DNA of 44,213 bases from an uncultured Bacteroidales bacterium (GTDB lineage Bacteria > Bacteroidota > Bacteroidia > Bacteroidales > P3). The notes below the pieces were generated by a model. The model made no database searches, had not been told where the DNA came from, and worked only from the letters and a program-made list of their open reading frames with translations. The position numbers and the translations under genes are program-made. The DNA lies in assembly GCA_900317955.1 (NCBI GenBank), contig ONIP01000021.1:1-44213 (forward strand), in the 5' to 3' direction. Each line of letters begins with the position of its first letter. Position 1 is the stretch's first letter. Positions 34,026-41,314 of this stretch are shown piece by piece.

Positions 34026-36956
34026 ATGAAACGATTTGCCCTTTTCTGCATGGCATTATTTGCCGTCCTCGCTGTCTCGGCACAAAACAGCCTGCCCGTC
34101 GAGACCTTCCGTCTCGACAACGGCCTTAAAGTCATTCTTTGCGAAGAACACAGCCAGCCCAAAATCTACGGCTGCGTAGTAGTCCATGCCGGCAGCAAGA
34201 ACGAAAACCCCAACGCCACCGGCGTTGCCCACTACTTCGAGCACATCATGTTCAAAGGCACCGACCGCATCGGCACCACCAATTGGGCAAAGGAAAAGCC
34301 CTACCTCGACAGCATCAGCCAGGCTTACGACCGTCTGCAAGCCGCCGAAAACGATAAAGAACGTCACGACATACAGCTCGAAATCAACCGGCTCAGCATT
34401 GCCGCCTCGCAATATGCCATCCCCAACGAGGTGGACGCCATCCTCCAAAACATGGGTTGCACAGGTCTCAACGCCGGCACCTCCTACGACTACACCGTCT
34501 ACTACAACACCCTCCCCTCCAACCAGCTCGCCAACTGGATGGATGTCTATGTAGAGCGTTTCCGCAACCCCGTCTTTCGCCTCTTCCAGAGTGAACTCGA
34601 AACCATCTACGAGGAGAAGAACCGTGGCGATAACAAGATTGCACAGAAATTTGCCCGGAATATTCTCACCGAATCTTACGGCGACCATCCCTACAGCCGC
34701 CCGGTCATCGGTCTTGCCAAGCACCTCAAAAACCCGCAGCCCAGCGAGATGCAAAAATTCTTCGACACCTACTATGTGGCCAACAACATGACGCTCATCC
34801 TCGTGGGAGACTTCAAGTCCGAGGAGGCCAAACAACTCATCCGCGACAAATTCAGCGTGTGGCGCAGCGGCAAACTGCCCCAAGAACCCACCTACCAGCT
34901 TCCCGACTTCGCCAGTCAGAAAATCGTCAAAGTCCGTCAAACTCCCATTAAAATGGGTATGATGATTTTCCCCGGCGTACCCAAGAGCCACCCCGACAAA
35001 CTGGCTCTCGACATGCTCAGCCAAATCCTTGGCGGCAATACCGGCCTCCTTACCGAAGCCGCCACCGATGGCCGTTTCCTCATGGCCTTGAACCTCGACG
35101 TATCGCTCAACGACGCCGGCACCAACACCATACTTTATATGCCAAATCTCCTTTTCCAGAGCCATGCCAAAGCCGAAGAGGCCATCTGGGAATGCATCGA
35201 CAGCATCAAGCAAGGTCGTTTCAGCGACGAAATTATCGAAGGCATCAAAGCCCAATCCCTCGTCAGCCGCCAACGACAACTCGAAGGGCTGAACAAAATC
35301 TCTTCCCTCCTCCTCTCACTCGAGACCGAAGGCAGCAGCTACGAACAATGGCTCAAAGACGGGAAACAGTGGGCCGCCCTTACCCGCGAAGATATCATGG
35401 CCGTAGCCAACAAATACTTCAACCGCGACCACTGCACCCTTGTGCGTTCCAAAATGGGCTTCCCCTCCGGCGAACCTGCCGTAAAACCCGACTGGGACCA
35501 CCTCGAACCCGCCAACAAAGATGCCCAGTCTCCCTTCGCCAAGATGATAGCCTCCAACCAGCCCGACCCCATCCGTCCGCAAGTCATCGACTTCAAAAAA
35601 GATGTCAACATCCAGCCCATCAACTCCCACTACAACCTCTACAGCACCCAGAACCCCTTCAACGACATCTTCGAACTGGAAATCACCTACAACTACGGCA
35701 ACCTCGACAACCCCGACCTCAACCGCGCCATCAGCTATATGGAACTGCTCGGAGCCGACAGCCTCAAATACCAGCAACTCCAACAACAGCTTAACCTCTA
35801 CGGAGCCTATTTCTCACTCATTAACAACGACGACAACACAAGCCTGACCATTAGCGGACTCGAAAGCAACCTCGACAGCATTCTCTCCCTCTGCCAGCAC
35901 TGGCTCTACCATCCCCGCCACGACAAACGGCAGCTCGACAAACTCCTCGACGGACTGAAAGCCGACAAGAAATCCTCCAAAAACGACGCCGACAGCTGGT
36001 TCAACGCCCTTGAAGACTATGTCACACTCGGCGACCAATCCGCCTACCTGCGGCAAACACCCTATTCGGAATGGGGCAAACGCACCGGAGAGGAACTCCA
36101 CGCCGAAGTCCTGCAAATCCTCACCCGCAACGGCCATGTCACCTTCTCGGGCAACACCGACCCCTCAACCCTTGCCGACAAACTGCAGCAATACAACCTT
36201 GTCTGCAACTCACTTAACACCCCTGGCGGTACGCCGGTCACCGACATGCCCCGCCGTGCATACAAAGAAAAACAATACACCACACCCCAGCTCTTCTACT
36301 CCACCAACAAGAAATTCCTCCAGTCGAAAATCGGCATCTATGTCCCCAGCACCTACCTCGACACCAACATGTTCACCCCCGACGGCTCACCCTGCGACCG
36401 TGTCGCCTCAGTGCTATTCGATGAATACTTCGGCAACGGCATGAACAGCGTCATGTTCCAGGAAATACGCGAATTCCGCTCCCTTGGCTACAGCACCTAC
36501 GCCTACTTCTCCGCCACCCTCCTGCGCCACAACCCCGCCTACACCTACGCCTTCCTCGGCACCCAGTGCGACAAGACTCAGGAAGGGGTAGAAGCCATCC
36601 GCGACCTCCTCGTCACCCTCCCCGAGCGGCCCGAAAAACTCCAGCCCGCCATCCAGCAACTCGTCAGCACACAAAACAGCAACTACTATACCTTCCGCAG
36701 AATCCCTGGCAACGTGCAGTTCTGGGTTGAAAACCTCGGATGGCAGCGCGACCACCGTGCCGAAATCACCGAACAAATCTCACGCCTCACCATGGACGAC
36801 CTCCGTGCCTTCCACAACAAATACATCAAAAACCGTCCGCTCATAGTCGTCATCTCCGGCAACGCCAAGAAGTTCGACCCCAAAGCCGTCGCCAACCTCC
36901 TCGGTCCCAACGTCAAACCCATCCAAGTCGACTTCGACCAACTGTTCCGCTTCTAA
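34026..36956 (+). CDS. M16 family zinc metallopeptidase
   Basis: The protein has 976 residues. The signal peptide MKRFALFCMALFAVLAVSAQ directs it to the periplasm or outer membrane. The inverted zinc motif HxxEH is present as HYFEHIMFKGTDRIGTTNW at about residues 70-90, with the downstream metal ligand Glu in ETIYEEKNRGDNKIAQ. The second, inactive M16 half (from about residue 530) lacks the motif but keeps the FQEIREFRSLGYSTYAYFSA substrate-binding segment near residue 810. The layout matches the two-domain pitrilysin/PqqL-like secreted peptidases of Bacteroidetes. The coding strand is strongly C-rich. The start lies directly behind repeat block 6. Confidence 0.92.
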   Translation: MKRFALFCMALFAVLAVSAQNSLPVETFRLDNGLKVILCEEHSQPKIYGCVVVHAGSKNENPNATGVAHYFEHIMFKGTDRIGTTNWAKEKPYLDSISQAYDRLQAAENDKERHDIQLEINRLSIAASQYAIPNEVDAILQNMGCTGLNAGTSYDYTVYYNTLPSNQLANWMDVYVERFRNPVFRLFQSELETIYEEKNRGDNKIAQKFARNILTESYGDHPYSRPVIGLAKHLKNPQPSEMQKFFDTYYVANNMTLILVGDFKSEEAKQLIRDKFSVWRSGKLPQEPTYQLPDFASQKIVKVRQTPIKMGMMIFPGVPKSHPDKLALDMLSQILGGNTGLLTEAATDGRFLMALNLDVSLNDAGTNTILYMPNLLFQSHAKAEEAIWECIDSIKQGRFSDEIIEGIKAQSLVSRQRQLEGLNKISSLLLSLETEGSSYEQWLKDGKQWAALTREDIMAVANKYFNRDHCTLVRSKMGFPSGEPAVKPDWDHLEPANKDAQSPFAKMIASNQPDPIRPQVIDFKKDVNIQPINSHYNLYSTQNPFNDIFELEITYNYGNLDNPDLNRAISYMELLGADSLKYQQLQQQLNLYGAYFSLINNDDNTSLTISGLESNLDSILSLCQHWLYHPRHDKRQLDKLLDGLKADKKSSKNDADSWFNALEDYVTLGDQSAYLRQTPYSEWGKRTGEELHAEVLQILTRNGHVTFSGNTDPSTLADKLQQYNLVCNSLNTPGGTPVTDMPRRAYKEKQYTTPQLFYSTNKKFLQSKIGIYVPSTYLDTNMFTPDGSPCDRVASVLFDEYFGNGMNSVMFQEIREFRSLGYSTYAYFSATLLRHNPAYTYAFLGTQCDKTQEGVEAIRDLLVTLPERPEKLQPAIQQLVSTQNSNYYTFRRIPGNVQFWVENLGWQRDHRAEITEQISRLTMDDLRAFHNKYIKNRPLIVVISGNAKKFDPKAVANLLGPNVKPIQVDFDQLFRF

Positions 36957-37003
36957 CGCAGGATGCACCCCATCCTCCCCGCTTCATAGAAAGCAATAAA
37001 CAA

Positions 37004-37050
37004 AAAGTGATTGGTGAAAAGACGATTCCCTGTCCAACCACCAATCACTT
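37004..37050 (+). terminator. probable terminator after the M16 gene
   Basis: AAGTGATTGGTG (37005-37016) pairs with CACCAATCACTT (37039-37050) across a 22-nt loop, and the stem is followed by CTTTTT. It lies about 50 nt after the stop codon at 36956. Confidence 0.65.
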
Positions 37051-37084
37051 CTTTTTATGAAAAAAGCATGAACAAGGAAAAATA

Positions 37085-37350
37085 ACTATCGAGTCAACAC
37101 ATTAACGCATTAACAAGAAAAAAGACTAACGAATTAACGAATTAACACATTAACGAATTAAAAAAGTAAAAAGACTAACGAATTAACGAATTAACACATT
37201 AACGAATTAATAAAGTAAAAAGACTAAAGAATTAACGCATTAACACATTAACGAATTAATAATAACGAGTTAACACATTAACGAATTAAAATAACGAATT
37301 AAAGGAGTCAAAAGACTAACGAATTAACAAGTTAACACATTAACACATTA
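37085..37350. repeat. octamer intergenic repeat block 7 with 49-bp higher-order unit
   Basis: This is the longest run of the family: octamers TTAACGAA, TTAACACA, TTAACGCA and TTAAAGAA. GACTAA starts at 37124, 37173 and 37222, a 49-bp period carrying the linker AAAAAGTAAAAAGACTAA, and again at 37314. All units here face one way. The remainder of the gene-free stretch 36957-37857 holds a terminator, promoter boxes and the hairpin at 37678-37789. Confidence 0.8.
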
Positions 37351-37526
37351 TTAGATTCACCCTTCTTATCCTGTAGCTTTGCACAAATAAAATGCAATAC
37401 TGCCATTAATCAAATGTAACATAACAGTCATAAGGGCGAAACAAGGACGTTTCATCATCCCCGCCCGAAACAACAAACGCTCATCCAACTAAGGCACAAT
37501 TTTTCATCCAATTGAAAAAAAAAGCG

Positions 37527-37534
37527 TATCTTTG
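37527..37534 (+). promoter_or_regulatory. -7 box (TATCTTTG) upstream of the helicase gene
   Basis: TATCTTTG followed by CACAAT matches the -7 consensus; TTTC at 37502-37505 is a weak -33 candidate 21 nt upstream. A second box, TAGCTTTG, lies at 37374-37381. A start near 37541 gives a leader of about 315 nt containing the large hairpin. Confidence 0.55.
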
Positions 37535-37677
37535 CACAATCAAAACCCAACATGGGCAAAACATAAAAGAAACGTATAACAACAAACATATTAACAACTA
37601 AAAAAAGGACAAACAAAAAGAATAAAGAGCTAACGTAAAGAATAATAAATAGATAAAAGGCGTTTTTGCTTTTCAAG

Positions 37678-37789
37678 TGGACCGAAATCTGGACAATTTC
37701 GATTCCCCCATCGAGAAGGCAGAAATGCTCACGGTGTTATCCGTGGGCTTTCTCGTTTTGGGGGAATGGCAGTCCAGAGCCTCGGTCCA
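37678..37789 (+). ncRNA. long structured leader or RNA element upstream of the helicase
   Basis: Five nested stems are readable by eye: TGGACCGA 37678-37685 with TCGGTCCA 37782-37789; TCTGGAC 37688-37694 with GTCCAGA 37772-37778; ATTCCCCC 37702-37709 with GGGGGAAT 37760-37767; CGAGAAGGC 37712-37720 with 37747-37755 (one G-U pair); CACGG 37730-37734 with CCGTG 37741-37745, closing a 6-nt loop. That is 37 pairs in 112 nt. A T-run (37809-37815) follows after about 20 nt. It could be an attenuator-like leader, a small RNA or a decayed palindromic mobile element. No known RNA family is recognised. Confidence 0.5.
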
Positions 37790-37857
37790 GACAGAAGTTC
37801 ACGGATTCTTTTTTTGTGATGCTTGGGAAAGGCAAAAAGCCCAAAACCGATGGCATC

Positions 37858-40800
37858 ATGAGCACCAAATTCTTCAACAATATAGAGACGACGCTGATGG
37901 ACAAGTTCCACGGCATCTCAACATCGATGGCCAACTTCGACATCTTCCATGCCGTGGTTGGCTTTTTTCGTTCTTCGGGTTATTTCAAACTGCGTAAAGA
38001 ACTGGAGCATGTACAGGAGATACGCATCCTCGTCGGAATCAATATCGACAACCTTTTCCGTCAGTCGCAGGCTGCAGGTCGAATATTCTTCGGCGACCAC
38101 GATGCCACTCTTGAGAAGTATGCCGAAATCTTTCTGCGCGATGTAAAAGAGTCGGAATACGACACTGAAGTAGACAAGGGCATTCGCCAATTCTGCACCG
38201 ATATAGCCGAGGGACGGCTACAACTGCGCATCCATCCCACGCGCGACCTTCATGCCAAGTTCTATCTTTGTCTGCCACAACAGCATAACGAGCACAGTGA
38301 CGGATGGGTCATCATGGGCAGCAGCAACCTCAGTGCACAGGGGCTTGGCACATCCGAACCTCCGCAATATGAGTTGAATGTGGCCATGAAAGACTACGAC
38401 GATGTGAGCTATTGCGAATCAGAATTCCAACGGTTGTGGACAGAGGGAATTCCCGTCACTTTCGACGATGTGTCGCATATCGTGGCCAAGACCCACTTGG
38501 CACCAGAGAATCAGCAGCCTACCCCCTACGAACTGTATATGCGGATGCTGATTGACCATTTCGGCACACAGGTGGAGGATGATTTCGTCCCCCAACTGCC
38601 AGATGGCTATGACAACCTCACCTACCAGCGAGATGCAGTGGTGCAGGGCTACGACATTATGATGCAACATGGAGGATGCTTCATTGCCGATGTGGTGGGC
38701 TTGGGCAAAACGGTGGTCGCAGCCATGATTGCACAGCGTTTCATTGCCGCCAATGGCGACAGTACCCGCATTCTGGTCATCTTCCCGCCCGCAGTGCGAT
38801 CCAACTGGGAGGAAACGTTCAAGGACTTCAATATCCGCAACAAATACAGTCACTTTGTCAGCAATGGCAGTCTGGATAAGGTCATCGCTGGCGCCGACAA
38901 TCTCAGCCAACCAGGCTACTACGACCTCGTCATTGTAGATGAGGCGCATAACTTCCGCCACGACAGCACAGGAAACTACGACCTCTTGCAACGTATATGC
39001 AAATCGGCACGACTGAACGGCGGCAATGTGAAAGGCGAAAAGCGGGTGCTGCTGCTTTCGGCCACGCCGTTGAATAATACCCCCGAGGACATCAAGAACC
39101 AGTTGCTGCTGTTTCAGGACACAGCTCATTGCACCTTGGACGGCATAAGTAACATAGCCGACACCTTTGCCCCATGGATTAAGGAACACAAGACCCTGAT
39201 GTCACAACGTCGAGTGCTCAACTCGGAAGTGCTCAGGACACGTATCGATGCCATCAATCAGGAAATGCGGCATGTTGTTCTGGAGAAAGTGATGGTGCGC
39301 CGCACCCGCAGTAACATCCAGCACGAACCGCGCTATTGTAGCGAGATCCATTTCCCCGAACTGCTTGACCCCACGGTGCGCACCTACGAAATGTCGCCCA
39401 AAGTGCAAGAATTGTTCTATGAGACCTATCGGGCATTGGTAGCCGGGAGGTCAGAGAAGGGGGGTGAATCGGGTCGATCTGAAGAACCCACGGCAGGGCT
39501 GCAATATGCCCGCTACCGCTCTGTGGAGTATTGTCCCAAGTATATCAGAGCCAACGGTAACAAAGCCAAACAGGTGGCAGACCAGCTGGCAGCTATCTAC
39601 CAGACGCACATGGTCAAGCGGTTGGAGAGCAGTTTCTTTGCCTTCAAACGGTCGTTGCATACGCTGTTAGAAGCTACAAAGGGCATGATAAAGATGTTTG
39701 AAGAGGACAAGGTAATCATTGCGCCCGAATTGAATGTGAAGAAACTACAAGCTGACGGAATGGAACTGGATGCCATCATCGAACTGGCTATGAAGAAGGG
39801 GTACGAACAAGGGGATATTGTATATCAGGCAGCGGATTTCAAGCCCGAGTTCCTGCCCATGCTACAGGACGATGCCGACCTGTTGGGTTCGCTTTGCCGA
39901 CAGTGGGATGCCGTGACCGAAGACTCAAAGCTGGAGCGTTTTGTAGAGATGTTGCAGGGCGAGCTGTTTGAGAAGAGCACAAATCCGTCGGGCAAACTGG
40001 TGGTCTTTTCCGAGAGTGTGGACACGGTGAATTACTTGGAGAAAGAGTTGAAGTCAATGCTGCACCGCGATGATATACTGGCAGTTTATTCTACAAACAG
40101 AAATAGGTTGCGCGAGACCATCAGGGCAAACTTCGATGCCAACTACAAAGGCACGTCATCCGATGACTACAATATAATCATCACCAGCGATGTGCTGGCC
40201 GAGGGCGTAAACCTGCACCGGGCAAATGTGATAGTGAACTACGACAGCCCTTGGAACGCTACGCGACTGATGCAGCGCATTGGACGCGTGAACCGTATAG
40301 GCTCCACCGCCCCTGTAATTTATAACTATATGTTCTACCCCTCCGATCCGGGCGACAAGATTATCAGTTTGAAGAAGAATTCACTTATCAAACTGCAAAG
40401 TTTCCATTCGGCATTGGGCGAGGACACCCGCATCTATTCACACGATGAGATTGTTCATGAATTCCATCTCTTCAACTCCGAAATGCCAGACGATACCGAC
40501 CGCTGTTTGGAACTGTTGCGCGAGGTGCGAAAACTCCACGACAGCAACCCCATTCTTTACCGTCGTATCAAACAACTGCCCTGCAAAAGCCGTTGTGGGA
40601 GAAACGCGGACACGAATACATCACCGCAATCACCCATCTACACAATCACGTATCTTTCTTCTCCGCAGAAGAAAGCATTCTATCTTGTTGGGGAACATAC
40701 TCGTGAACTCTCGTTCTTAGAAACTGCAAACATTATGAAAGCAGAGCCGGAGGAACGGGCAGTACCTTTCGGCAACAGCGAAGAACTACACTATGAACAG

Positions 40801-41181
40801 GTGCGAAAGGCTCTGGCTCAATATGCGATTGAACAGCAACGACAGAGTCAGGAAGACAAACCCAAAATTGGCAGCAAGGACAACGACGCTAAAAAGGCGG
40901 CGGCTTTCCTGCGTGACGTGCGTCCTTCCCTACCCGACGATGATGCCCGCCAGACAGTGGATGCCCTGAAGTCACTGGTTGAGAGAGGTAAGTATAACCA
41001 GTTGGCTGACAGTCTAAACCGCTTGTCAAGGAAGCACAAGAAAACACCGCTGCCTATAATCGAGATAGTGGAGCAGTTGGAAGCTCTGAAAGCCCGATAT
41101 GGCCAACCCGACAATGAGACTCCAACCCAAACAAGTGCCGGTATCACTGTCGACATAATACTAAGTGAGACATTCTATTAA
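37858..41181 (+). CDS. phospholipase D-like / SNF2 helicase fusion protein
   Basis: The protein has 1107 residues from ATG 37858 (MSTKFFNNIETTLMDKFHGI). The frame is open upstream to 37666, but that part covers the hairpin and is not protein-like. N-terminal PLD-like domain: one HKD motif, HAKFYLCLP at residue 132, with GSSNLS at 154. SF2/SNF2 motor: Walker A GLGKT (Lys 284), DEAH at 361, SATPLNN, then the second RecA lobe with KLVVFSESVDTV, SDVLAEGVNLHRANVIVNYD and motif VI QRIGRVNR at 806. A charged C-terminal helical tail follows. This layout is found in DNA-defence helicases, and the downstream adenine methyltransferase supports such a role. It probably translocates on DNA; whether the PLD part cleaves is not known. 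Confidence 0.88.
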   Translation: MSTKFFNNIETTLMDKFHGISTSMANFDIFHAVVGFFRSSGYFKLRKELEHVQEIRILVGINIDNLFRQSQAAGRIFFGDHDATLEKYAEIFLRDVKESEYDTEVDKGIRQFCTDIAEGRLQLRIHPTRDLHAKFYLCLPQQHNEHSDGWVIMGSSNLSAQGLGTSEPPQYELNVAMKDYDDVSYCESEFQRLWTEGIPVTFDDVSHIVAKTHLAPENQQPTPYELYMRMLIDHFGTQVEDDFVPQLPDGYDNLTYQRDAVVQGYDIMMQHGGCFIADVVGLGKTVVAAMIAQRFIAANGDSTRILVIFPPAVRSNWEETFKDFNIRNKYSHFVSNGSLDKVIAGADNLSQPGYYDLVIVDEAHNFRHDSTGNYDLLQRICKSARLNGGNVKGEKRVLLLSATPLNNTPEDIKNQLLLFQDTAHCTLDGISNIADTFAPWIKEHKTLMSQRRVLNSEVLRTRIDAINQEMRHVVLEKVMVRRTRSNIQHEPRYCSEIHFPELLDPTVRTYEMSPKVQELFYETYRALVAGRSEKGGESGRSEEPTAGLQYARYRSVEYCPKYIRANGNKAKQVADQLAAIYQTHMVKRLESSFFAFKRSLHTLLEATKGMIKMFEEDKVIIAPELNVKKLQADGMELDAIIELAMKKGYEQGDIVYQAADFKPEFLPMLQDDADLLGSLCRQWDAVTEDSKLERFVEMLQGELFEKSTNPSGKLVVFSESVDTVNYLEKELKSMLHRDDILAVYSTNRNRLRETIRANFDANYKGTSSDDYNIIITSDVLAEGVNLHRANVIVNYDSPWNATRLMQRIGRVNRIGSTAPVIYNYMFYPSDPGDKIISLKKNSLIKLQSFHSALGEDTRIYSHDEIVHEFHLFNSEMPDDTDRCLELLREVRKLHDSNPILYRRIKQLPCKSRCGRNADTNTSPQSPIYTITYLSSPQKKAFYLVGEHTRELSFLETANIMKAEPEERAVPFGNSEELHYEQVRKALAQYAIEQQRQSQEDKPKIGSKDNDAKKAAAFLRDVRPSLPDDDARQTVDALKSLVERGKYNQLADSLNRLSRKHKKTPLPIIEIVEQLEALKARYGQPDNETPTQTSAGITVDIILSETFY

Positions 41182-41189
41182 TATTTCCT

Positions 41190-41305
41190 GAATGCTTGAT
41201 TGTGTTAATGCCTGAATGAAAAAAACTCAAACAATCAAGCAATCAAAAATCAATCAAGTAATCAAGCAATCAGACAATATATCAACATTAACACATTCTA
41301 TAAAC
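41190..41305. repeat. octamer intergenic repeat block 8
   Basis: GCTTGATTGTGTTAATGCCT and then AATCAAGC/AATCAAAA/AATCAATC-type octamers run to ATTAACACATTC. The related GATTGCTT units occur in block 3. The frame of the methyltransferase is open through this block (from 41216), but the repeat sequence is not part of the protein as judged by the family start at 41315. Confidence 0.65.
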
Positions 41306-41314
41306 CAACTTCTT

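Noticed and set aside
34056..35279. Long minus-strand frame opposite the M16 peptidase gene (also 31337-32239 opposite glyS and 9789-10661 opposite tamL)
   Set aside because: Shadow of real genes with strong codon bias; products are Val/Gly/Glu-rich with no domain.
37085..37350. CRISPR array
   Set aside because: The 49-bp units have no constant repeat separated by unique spacers; units are variants of one octamer, and no cas gene is nearby.
37678..37789. Retron-type non-coding RNA
   Set aside because: No reverse transcriptase gene is present in the window, so there is no positive support beyond a strong hairpin near a defence-like gene.
37666..37857. Upstream extension of the helicase reading frame
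   Set aside because: It would translate the long hairpin and begins at TTG; the protein-like sequence begins at ATG 37858.
41216..41314. Upstream extension of the methyltransferase reading frame
   Set aside because: The 33 codons translate octamer repeat sequence (KQSKINQVIKQ...); the family start MNTDTLKKIFQSPFNYP follows at 41315.
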